A stretch of 5,457 nucleotides of DNA from Pseudomonadota bacterium (GTDB taxonomy: Bacteria; Pseudomonadota; Gammaproteobacteria; Xanthomonadales; Rhodanobacteraceae), in assembly GCA_025351555.1 (NCBI GenBank), contig JANXVS010000355.1, positions 1 through 5,457 of the forward strand. Reading direction: 5' to 3'. Within the stretch, counting starts at the first letter, position 1, and each line of letters starts with the position of its first letter. Below, in pieces: positions 1 through 4,183 of this stretch. The position numbers and the translations under genes are program-made. Under the pieces are notes generated by a model, which worked only from the letters and a program-made list of their open reading frames with translations, did not search any database and was not told where the DNA came from.

Positions 1-169
1 GGGATCGGAAGTCTTCATCCGTCGTGACCCCCGCACTGGCGACGTCGTGCTGTCGCCGAAGCCGGCCTCCTGGTCGGAGTTCTTTGCGCTCGCCGACCAC
101 ACCAAGATCCCGGCCGATTTCATGGTCGATCGTGACGACCAGCCGGCCGAAGAGAGGGATCTGTATTGA
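1..169 (+). CDS. vapB: VapB-type antitoxin, C-terminal part (5' end outside window)
   Basis: This is the 3' end of an open frame (first whole codon at base 2, TGA stop at 167-169) that enters from the left edge; 55 residues are visible. The visible protein contains EVFIRRDPRTGDVVLSPKP, then SWSEFFALAD, and ends in an acidic tail (DRDDQPAEERDLY). This is the usual layout of the C-terminal half of AbrB/SpoVT-fold VapB antitoxins: the end of the DNA-binding swapped-hairpin domain, then a Trp/Phe-containing segment that wraps around the toxin. The family role is to bind and inhibit VapC and to autorepress the operon. The strongest support is context: a VapC PIN toxin gene starts inside its stop codon. 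The N-terminal DNA-binding half, promoter and operator lie outside the window, so integrity of the antitoxin cannot be judged. Confidence 0.82.
   Translation, partial: GSEVFIRRDPRTGDVVLSPKPASWSEFFALADHTKIPADFMVDRDDQPAEERDLY
154..159 (+). promoter_or_regulatory. Ribosome-binding site for vapC
   Basis: GAGGGA lies within the last codons of vapB, with six bases between it and the TTG at 166. The spacing fits TTG 166 as the vapC start better than the ATG at 178, which would be 18 bases away. Confidence 0.6.
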
Positions 170-579
170 ACCGCTACATGCTGGATACGAACACGGCGAG
201 TTACGTGATCAAGGGTCAACCGCCCGAAGTTCGCCAGCGACTATCGACGTTGCCGATGGACAGCATTGTCATCTCCGCCGTCACCCAAGCGGAATTGCTT
301 TATGGCTTGGCCCGCATGGGCCATCCAGCGGCGCTTGCCAACCTCATCCGTGAATTTCTGCTGCGTGTCGAGATATTGCCCTGGGATGGGCATGCCGCCG
401 CCGTGTATGGGGATTTACGCGCATCCTGTGCGTCGGCGGGTGTCACCTTGGGCGCGCTCGACATGATGATTGCCGCCCATGCCGTTGCCGCCCATGCCAC
501 GCTCATCACCCACGACAAGGCGTTCGCGCGGGTTCCTGACGGCGCACTCGCCGTCGAAGACTGGAAAGAGGGAAACTGA
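166..579 (+). CDS. vapC: VapC PIN-domain ribonuclease toxin
   Basis: This is a 137-residue protein, the normal length for VapC. It is a Mg-dependent PIN-fold endoribonuclease of type II toxin-antitoxin systems; members cleave tRNA or rRNA and arrest translation, but the target of this one cannot be read from sequence. The acidic active-site residues are visible: D7 in YMLDTN, E43 in TQAELLYG, D99 in ALDMMIAAHA, and a fourth acidic position at D117 in THDKAFARV, where many relatives have Asn or Asp. The set is intact, so the toxin should be active. The start is TTG at 166, overlapping the vapB TGA as TTGA, with GAGGGA upstream; starting at the later ATG (178) would leave only two residues before the catalytic Asp. 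The overlap predicts translational coupling, so VapC is made only when VapB is translated. An IS21 element begins nine bases after the stop and leaves the gene uninterrupted. Confidence 0.93.
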   Translation: MNRYMLDTNTASYVIKGQPPEVRQRLSTLPMDSIVISAVTQAELLYGLARMGHPAALANLIREFLLRVEILPWDGHAAAVYGDLRASCASAGVTLGALDMMIAAHAVAAHATLITHDKAFARVPDGALAVEDWKEGN

Positions 580-588
580 GGCGCTAAC

Positions 589-615
589 TGTTGGTGCTCG
601 TTGAAAACTGACCAG
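589..615 (+). repeat. Terminal inverted repeat, istB-side end of first IS
   Basis: This 27-bp end begins TGTTGGTGCTCG and finishes AAAACTGACCAG. It matches the reverse complement of 3124-3150 at 22 of 27 positions, with mismatches at positions 7, 10 and 13-15. The outer TGTTGG and the inner 12 bases are identical. TG at the tip and the position directly after vapC define the element boundary. Confidence 0.9.
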
Positions 616-622
616 CCGTTTT

Positions 623-639
623 CGTTGAAAAATGACCAG
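623..639 (+). repeat. Subterminal transposase-site repeat (istB side, inner copy)
   Basis: CGTTGAAAAATGACCAG repeats the inner part of the terminal repeat (599-615, CGTTGAAAACTGACCAG) at 16 of 17 positions, in direct orientation and 24 bp further in. IS21-family ends are known to carry such multiple repeats as IstA binding sites; binding here is inferred. Confidence 0.75.
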
Positions 640-646
640 GGAAGAA

Positions 647-669
647 AGCCGAGGGAAAATCCCTCGGCT
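647..669 (-). terminator. Strong hairpin downstream of istB, possible terminator
   Basis: AGCCGAGGGA (647-656) and TCCCTCGGCT (660-669) form a perfect 10-bp stem with a 3-base loop. Read on the minus strand it lies 43 bases past the istB stop and is followed by TTCTTCCC, a short and imperfect U-rich tail. It could terminate the istAB transcript or stabilise its 3' end. On the plus strand no T-run follows, so it would be a poor intrinsic terminator for vapBC, though the hairpin could still shield the IS from read-in. Confidence 0.55.
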
Positions 670-677
670 GTGGATAA
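669..677 (-). promoter_or_regulatory. Perfect DnaA-box-like 9-mer
   Basis: The plus strand reads TGTGGATAA, which is TTATCCACA on the minus strand and matches the DnaA-box consensus TTATNCACA exactly. It overlaps the last base of the adjacent hairpin and lies inside the istB-side end of the IS. Only one copy was noticed, so this is not an origin. Function is unproven. Confidence 0.35.
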
Positions 678-711
678 CTATAGCGTTTCTGCTTGAGCTT
701 TTCTCTTTCCT

Positions 712-1542
712 TTAATCGATCTGGATGGGAGACAGTGAAGACGCACTGTCGCTGGGCGCGGCCGATTTCCGATTCTGTTCGCGAGAGCGGATGCGTGCTT
801 TGGCGGTGGTACTGCTATGGCGGAATCGGTACGACTCGTTGCCGGTTTCCACGATGTGGCAGTGGTGCGTCAGGCGGTCGAGCAGAGCCGTGGTCATCTT
901 CGCATCGCCGAACACACTGGCCCACTCGGCGAAGTTTAGATTGGTCGTGATGATCACGCTGGTGTGCTCATAGAGTTTGGATAGCAGGTGGAACAGCAAC
1001 GCGCCGCCGGCTTGCGAGAACGGCAGATAGCCCAGCTCGTCCAAAATGATCAAATCCATACGCATGAGACGTAAAGCCAACTGGCCTTGCTTGCCGGCCG
1101 CCTTCTCCAGCTCCAGGGTGTTGACCAGTTCAATGGTGGAGTAGAAGCGCACGCGTTTGCCGTGCTGTGCAATGGCAGCGACGCCCAGCGCGGTGGCCAG
1201 ATGCGTTTTGCCGGTGCCGGTGCCGCCGATCATGACGACGTTGTGTGCCGCCTCGGTAAACTCCAATGTGGCGAGCCGATCGATCAAGGCATTGTCGAGC
1301 TTGGCTGCGGCAAAATCGAAGCTGGCCAGGTCACGGTGGATCGGGAAACGCGCTGCATGCATCTGATGGCGAATGGAACGCATCGCGCGATCGGTGTGCT
1401 CGGCACGCACCAGGTGTTCAATCAGCCAATGCGAAGAATCCAGCGTGGCGTTACGGCCGTTCTGGATCAGTTCGGCATAGGCATGCACCATGCCATGCAG
1501 CTTGAGGTCCTTGAGTTCAACGAGCAGATCCGGCTTAGACAT
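712..1542 (-). CDS. istB: IstB, IS21-family AAA+ ATPase transposition helper (first IS)
   Basis: This 276-residue protein is slightly longer than the usual 240-265 because of a Ser/Arg-rich C-terminal tail (from about residue 245). IstB is the ATP-dependent partner of IstA: family members oligomerise on target DNA, bend it and stimulate strand transfer, and they are related to DnaC and TnsC. Visible motifs are an N-terminal helical IstB domain (about 1-95), Walker A GGTGTGKT at 106-113, Walker B LIILDE at 164-169 followed by LGYLPF, a sensor-1-like IITTN near 198, and the conserved [13 protein letters not shown] segment near the C-terminus. The ATG at 1542 is preceded by AGGAG with seven bases between (minus strand), located inside the end of istA. 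The start overlaps istA by 8 bp, so translation is probably coupled. All catalytic motifs are intact. Confidence 0.94.
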   Translation of the reverse strand: MSKPDLLVELKDLKLHGMVHAYAELIQNGRNATLDSSHWLIEHLVRAEHTDRAMRSIRHQMHAARFPIHRDLASFDFAAAKLDNALIDRLATLEFTEAAHNVVMIGGTGTGKTHLATALGVAAIAQHGKRVRFYSTIELVNTLELEKAAGKQGQLALRLMRMDLIILDELGYLPFSQAGGALLFHLLSKLYEHTSVIITTNLNFAEWASVFGDAKMTTALLDRLTHHCHIVETGNESYRFRHSSTTAKARIRSREQNRKSAAPSDSASSLSPIQID

Positions 1543-3034
1543 GGGTCAACTCCTGTCCATGCAAGCGGTCATAGCGATGTGGATCGGCGATCGGCTCCTG
1601 GGTCAGCTTCAGCGTCGTTTCGACGCCGTCCACGCTCGGCGTTTGCCGCAGGCGTGCGAGCACGTTCAACACATGGTCGGCGCTGATGGCGCCGGACTCG
1701 ATCACGAGTTCGACGGCAACCAGCACCGCGTCCAGGCCGAAGGTGGGGACGGCCGTCAGCACTTTGGCCATGACGCGATCGCCGCCGGCATGGCGCAACA
1801 GGGCACGCTTGAGGGTAAGCAAGGGGGCGGGCAACTCGGCGAATGGCGCTCCATTGCGCAAGGCGCCGGGCTTGCGCTCGATTAACGGGATGTAGTGCAG
1901 CCAGTTGTACACAAACTGATCGCGATCCAGGCAGCGCGCATGCTCGGCGACGATGTGTTGCTCGGCGCAGACCACGATGCGTTCGGGATATAAGTGCACA
2001 CTGACCCGGTGGCCAGCCAGTTCACACGGCACCGAGTAGCGATTGCGCTTGACGGTGACAAGACAGGTGCTGGAGACGCGGGCGATGAGTTCCACATAAC
2101 CGTCAAACCGGCTCGGCATCGGCATCAGGTGCGGTTGCTCGTGCTCGTGGGCTTCGGCGATCGTCATGCCCGGAAAATCCGGATGCGCCGAAGTGTGCCA
2201 CGCCGCCGGGCAGCGCACTGCCAGCCATGCATTGAGTTCGGCGAACGAGGCGAAGCGCTCGGCGAGGGCGTCCTGCCAGATCCCGCGCCGGCTGTCCTGC
2301 ACGTCTTTCTCGACGCGTCCCTTCTCCCAGCCGGCGGCGACGTTGCAGAAGTCCGCGTCGATGAGATAGTGCGAACACATCGCCGCGAACCGCGCATTGA
2401 CGATACGTTCCTTGCCCTTGCCGACTTTGTCCACCGCCGTTTTCATGTTGTCGTAGATGCCGCGTCGAGCGACACCGCCCAGTCCGGCCAGGGCCTGCGT
2501 GTGGGCATCGAACAGCATCTCGTGTCCCTCGCCCGGATAGCCTGCCAGCCAGAAGGCCCGACTGGCGCACAGCTTCATGTGAGCCAGTCGTATCCTCCGG
2601 TACACTCCGCCGATCACGATCCCTTCCTCGCTCCAATCGAACTGGAATGCTTCGCCCCACTCGAACTGCAAGGGCACATACGCCGAGCGCGCCGTTACGG
2701 CGCCGGCCTGCGCAAGCCAGCGGCGGACGTGGACGGTCAGGCGTGAATAGCTGCCGCTATATCCCCGGGACTTCAGGTCTCGAAACAGAACCAACAGCGT
2801 GCGTCGATCGCGCTTGGGCCGGTGCGCGTCAACCTCCAGCGCCTGGCGCAGGTCGGCGATAAACGGATCGAGCTTGGTGGATCCTCGTTGGCGCGCATAC
2901 TTGAGCTCAGCGCGCTCCGGTTCCTTCAGCCACTTCTTGATCGTGTTGCGTGAAAGACTGGTTAGGCGTGCGATCTCGTTGATCGGGGTCTTCTCCCGGA
3001 AATGCATCCGGCGTACCTTGGCGTACATACTCAT
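1535..3034 (-). CDS. istA: IstA, IS21-family DDE transposase (first IS)
   Basis: This 499-residue protein is full length for IS21 transposases. It cuts the element ends and joins them to target DNA, working with IstB. Domains in order: an N-terminal helix-turn-helix (about 18-36, [19 protein letters not shown]) that should bind the end repeats; a second DNA-binding region to about 110; an RNase H-fold rve catalytic core with D133 (FQFDWSE), D195 (GIYDNMKT) and E242 (EKGRVEKD); and a C-terminal Mu-transposase-like small domain ([23 protein letters not shown]). I chose the ATG at 3034 because GAGGTGAT (3039-3046) lies four bases upstream of it. An in-frame GTG at 3043 falls inside that Shine-Dalgarno sequence and is unlikely to be used. 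The stop overlaps the istB start. No frameshift or missing catalytic residue is seen. Confidence 0.94.
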   Translation of the reverse strand: MSMYAKVRRMHFREKTPINEIARLTSLSRNTIKKWLKEPERAELKYARQRGSTKLDPFIADLRQALEVDAHRPKRDRRTLLVLFRDLKSRGYSGSYSRLTVHVRRWLAQAGAVTARSAYVPLQFEWGEAFQFDWSEEGIVIGGVYRRIRLAHMKLCASRAFWLAGYPGEGHEMLFDAHTQALAGLGGVARRGIYDNMKTAVDKVGKGKERIVNARFAAMCSHYLIDADFCNVAAGWEKGRVEKDVQDSRRGIWQDALAERFASFAELNAWLAVRCPAAWHTSAHPDFPGMTIAEAHEHEQPHLMPMPSRFDGYVELIARVSSTCLVTVKRNRYSVPCELAGHRVSVHLYPERIVVCAEQHIVAEHARCLDRDQFVYNWLHYIPLIERKPGALRNGAPFAELPAPLLTLKRALLRHAGGDRVMAKVLTAVPTFGLDAVLVAVELVIESGAISADHVLNVLARLRQTPSVDGVETTLKLTQEPIADPHRYDRLHGQELTHV

Positions 3035-3038
3035 GGTG

Positions 3039-3046
3039 ATCACCTC
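3039..3046 (-). promoter_or_regulatory. Ribosome-binding site deciding the istA start
   Basis: On the minus strand this is GAGGTGAT, a near-perfect Shine-Dalgarno sequence, with CACC between it and the ATG at 3034. It overlaps the alternative GTG start at 3043, which argues against that longer form. Confidence 0.75.
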
Positions 3047-3050
3047 GTTT

Positions 3051-3076
3051 TCCTGCTGGTTAAAAACTCAGCAGGA
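3051..3076 (-). promoter_or_regulatory. Hairpin in the istA leader just upstream of its RBS
   Basis: TCCTGCTG (3051-3058) and CAGCAGGA (3069-3076) form a perfect 8-bp stem with a 10-base A-rich loop. In the istA mRNA it would end five bases before the GAGGTGAT site. Leader hairpins close to transposase start sites often limit translation from transcripts that read in from outside, but here that role is inference. The nearby TTGACC (3092-3097, minus) resembles a -35 box, yet I see no convincing -10 at the right distance. Confidence 0.4.
3056..3061 (-). repeat. Possible third subterminal site (istA side, innermost)
   Basis: CTGGTT lies exactly 34 bp inside the CTGGTC at 3090, which itself lies 34 bp inside the CTGGTC at 3124. 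Similarity beyond the first five bases is weak, so the exact spacing is the main support. It overlaps the leader hairpin. Confidence 0.4.
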
Positions 3077-3089
3077 TAGGTTGAGCACC

Positions 3090-3106
3090 CTGGTCAAATT
3101 TGAACG
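3090..3106 (-). repeat. Subterminal transposase-site repeat (istA side, second copy)
   Basis: On the minus strand this reads CGTTCAAATTTGACCAG, matching the inner istB-side copy (623-639) at 14 of 17 positions in inverted orientation. It is probably an IstA binding site. It also contains TTGACC, the best -35-like hexamer in the istA leader. Confidence 0.65.
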
Positions 3107-3123
3107 AAAAAAACTCCGGTTAC

Positions 3124-3150
3124 CTGGTCAGTTTTATGCGCGCGCCAACA
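3124..3150 (-). repeat. Terminal inverted repeat, istA-side end of first IS
   Basis: On the minus strand it begins TGTTGGCGCGCGC and ends AAAACTGACCAG, pairing with 589-615 at 22 of 27 positions. The final CA at 3149-3150 marks the element boundary. Confidence 0.9.
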
Positions 3151-3170
3151 GCGTTGGTGGTACGCATGCA

Positions 3171-3249
3171 GACACCGCACGGCAAGGCGGGAGATGCCGC
3201 GTTCGCAGCAACTGAAAAGGTAATAGGTGCGGGTGTCGCCTCTCGCACC
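3171..3249. repeat. Overlapping, mutually exclusive inverted repeats in spacer
   Basis: GACACCGCAC (3171-3180) can pair with GTGCGGGTGTC (3227-3237), with one bulged base. The overlapping GGTGCG (3226-3231) can instead pair with CGCACC (3244-3249). The two pairings share bases 3227-3231 and so compete. No function is known and no associated gene is seen. Confidence 0.3.
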
Positions 3250-3291
3250 GCTCGGAAATCTGCGCAAAAATAGCGTCGTCTCGACTGGTCG

Positions 3292-3321
3292 ATTTGCCAC
3301 TTTTTACCGACAGTGGCAAAT
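3292..3321. repeat. Perfect 10-bp inverted repeat next to second IS
   Basis: ATTTGCCACT (3292-3301) and AGTGGCAAAT (3312-3321) are exact reverse complements separated by 10 bases. They end four bases before the proposed start of the second element. The repeat could be a hairpin, a binding site, or the relic end of another element. There is no clean T-run after either arm, so it is a poor terminator candidate. Confidence 0.5.
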
Positions 3322-3332
3322 TAGCTGTGGGC

Positions 3333-3349
3333 GCCGGTTTGAATATCAG
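3333..3349 (+). repeat. Subterminal repeat, outer copy (second IS)
   Basis: GCCGGTTTGAATATCAG shares GCCGGTTTGAA and following ATC with the copy at 3358. The starts are 25 bp apart, close to the 24-bp spacing seen at the same end of the first IS. Probably a site for the second IstA. Confidence 0.65.
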
Positions 3350-3357
3350 TAAATTTG

Positions 3358-3374
3358 GCCGGTTTGAAAATCGT
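3358..3374 (+). repeat. Subterminal repeat, inner copy (second IS)
   Basis: GCCGGTTTGAAAATCGT is the direct repeat partner of 3333-3349. The first 11 bases are identical, and the match continues through ATC with one mismatch. Confidence 0.65.
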
Positions 3375-3415
3375 GATGCAAACGCACGAATGCGGCGGCG
3401 TGAGACGGCGACGCC

Positions 3416-4183
3416 TCACTCCTCGATTTGTTCCTTCATGCGGTAGCTCTTGCCTTCGATGCGAACGGTTTCGGCGTGGTGCAGCAGGCGGTCGAGCAGC
3501 GCTGAAGTCAGGACGCTGTCGTTGTTGAAGATCGCGGGCCAGTTTTTATAGACACGATTTGTGGTGAGTGCTGTTGCGCCGCGTTCGTAGCGATGCGAGA
3601 TGATCTGGAACAGACAGTCGGCGCCGAACTTGTCGATGGGAAGGTATCCGAGCTCATCGATACACAGCAGTTGCGGTTTGATGTAGCGGCGCAAGGCCTG
3701 CTTGATGCCGCCGCCACCTGCATGGGCCGATGCCAGGGTGTTGATGATGTCGATGGCGCCGGTGAACAGCACCGAGTAGCCGCGCAGGCACGCGGCATGA
3801 CCGAGCGCGGTCATCAAATGCGATTTGCCCAGACCGGTGGTGGAGATGAGTACGGCATTGCCGCGCTTGGCGACGAAGTCCAGATGGAACAGGTTCTGGA
3901 TCTGCAGGCGATTGATCTTGGTGGGCCAGTTCCAGTCGAACTGATCCAGGGTCTTGAGCACGGGGAAGCGCGCCAGCTTGATGCGTCGCTGCACGCTGCG
4001 GTCTTGGCGCAGCGCGGCTTCGCCACTGACGAGTTCACCCAGGTAGTGAAGATGCGACCAGTGTTTGTCGGCGGCGGTGTGCGCGAGTTCCTGATGGTGC
4101 TCGTGCATGAACGGCAATTTGAGTTCAGCCAGGTGCTGGCACAGGACATCGGTGTCGACAGTCTCACGGCGTGTGGCCATCAT
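3416..4183 (-). CDS. istB: IstB, IS21-family AAA+ ATPase helper (second IS)
   Basis: This 255-residue protein has the usual IstB length. It has the same role as the first IstB but belongs to a different subgroup. Visible features are the N-terminal IstB domain (about 1-95), a P-loop STTGLGKS at 114-121, Walker B LLCIDE at 172-177 followed by LGYLPID, a sensor-1 region ALTTNRVYKNWP (about 205-216), and a strongly conserved C-terminal block (FNNDSVLTSALLDRLLHHAE to SYRMKEQIE). The P-loop has Ser114 where the classical motif starts with Gly; the catalytic GKS is intact. A GGGG run at 156-159 sits in the loop before KQALRRY. The open frame extends upstream to 4513, but that part is istA read in another frame. 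The start is ATG 4183, with GAGG six bases upstream; ATG 4180 is a close alternative. It overlaps istA by 20 bp, suggesting coupled translation. Confidence 0.92.
   Translation of the reverse strand: MMATRRETVDTDVLCQHLAELKLPFMHEHHQELAHTAADKHWSHLHYLGELVSGEAALRQDRSVQRRIKLARFPVLKTLDQFDWNWPTKINRLQIQNLFHLDFVAKRGNAVLISTTGLGKSHLMTALGHAACLRGYSVLFTGAIDIINTLASAHAGGGGIKQALRRYIKPQLLCIDELGYLPIDKFGADCLFQIISHRYERGATALTTNRVYKNWPAIFNNDSVLTSALLDRLLHHAETVRIEGKSYRMKEQIEE

Larger units (their letters stand above)
589..3150 (-). mobile_element. Complete IS21-family insertion sequence (first element)
   Basis: The element is 2562 bp, bounded by imperfect inverted repeats that start TGTTGG at 589 and end CCAACA at 3150. 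Both ends then read into AAAACTGACCAG inside the element. It encodes istA and istB on the minus strand with overlapping ends, the defining IS21-family organisation, and both frames are intact, so it could be autonomous. Additional GACCAG-type sites inside each end match the multiple transposase-binding repeats known in this family. The length is in the usual IS21 range (about 2-2.5 kb). The eight bases flanking the two sides (GCGCTAAC and GCGTTGGT) do not form a clean target duplication. The protein sequences recall the IS1326/IS1162 type from memory, but no name can be assigned without a database search. Confidence 0.93.
3151..3325. other. 175-bp spacer between two IS21 elements, no recognisable gene
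   Basis: This segment separates the two elements. A short frame runs through it on the minus strand, but nothing in the translation is recognisable. A plus-strand frame from 3151 reads an Ala-rich 40-codon stretch to a TAG at 3271-3273, which could be a random frame or the tail of an interrupted gene. It holds several inverted repeats, described separately, and a CTGGTC at 3285-3290 resembling the end sites of the first IS. It may be residual chromosome or plasmid sequence, or debris of another element. Confidence 0.5.

Noticed and set aside
24..353. 109-codon plus-strand open frame across the vapB/vapC junction
   Set aside because: It is out of frame with both vapB and vapC and is Ser/Arg/Pro-rich without motifs.
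599..639. Short direct repeats as a CRISPR or iteron array
   Set aside because: There are only two copies, located exactly at an IS end and mirrored at the other end; transposase sites explain them fully.
1994..2746. 250-codon plus-strand open frame antisense to the first istA
   Set aside because: istA on the other strand has full-length family motifs. Long antisense frames are common in GC-rich coding DNA, and the translation shows no recognisable domain.
3035..3043. Longer first IstA starting at GTG 3043
   Set aside because: The GTG lies inside the GAGGTGAT ribosome-binding site that is correctly spaced for ATG 3034.
3069..3097. istA promoter from TTGACC (3092-3097) with TATCCT (3073-3078)
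   Set aside because: The spacer is only 13 bases, too short for a sigma-70 promoter, and no -10 is present at 16-18 bases.
3134..3319. 61-68 codon minus-strand frames in the inter-IS spacer
   Set aside because: They run across the first IS terminal repeat, have no family resemblance, and no convincing ribosome-binding site was seen.
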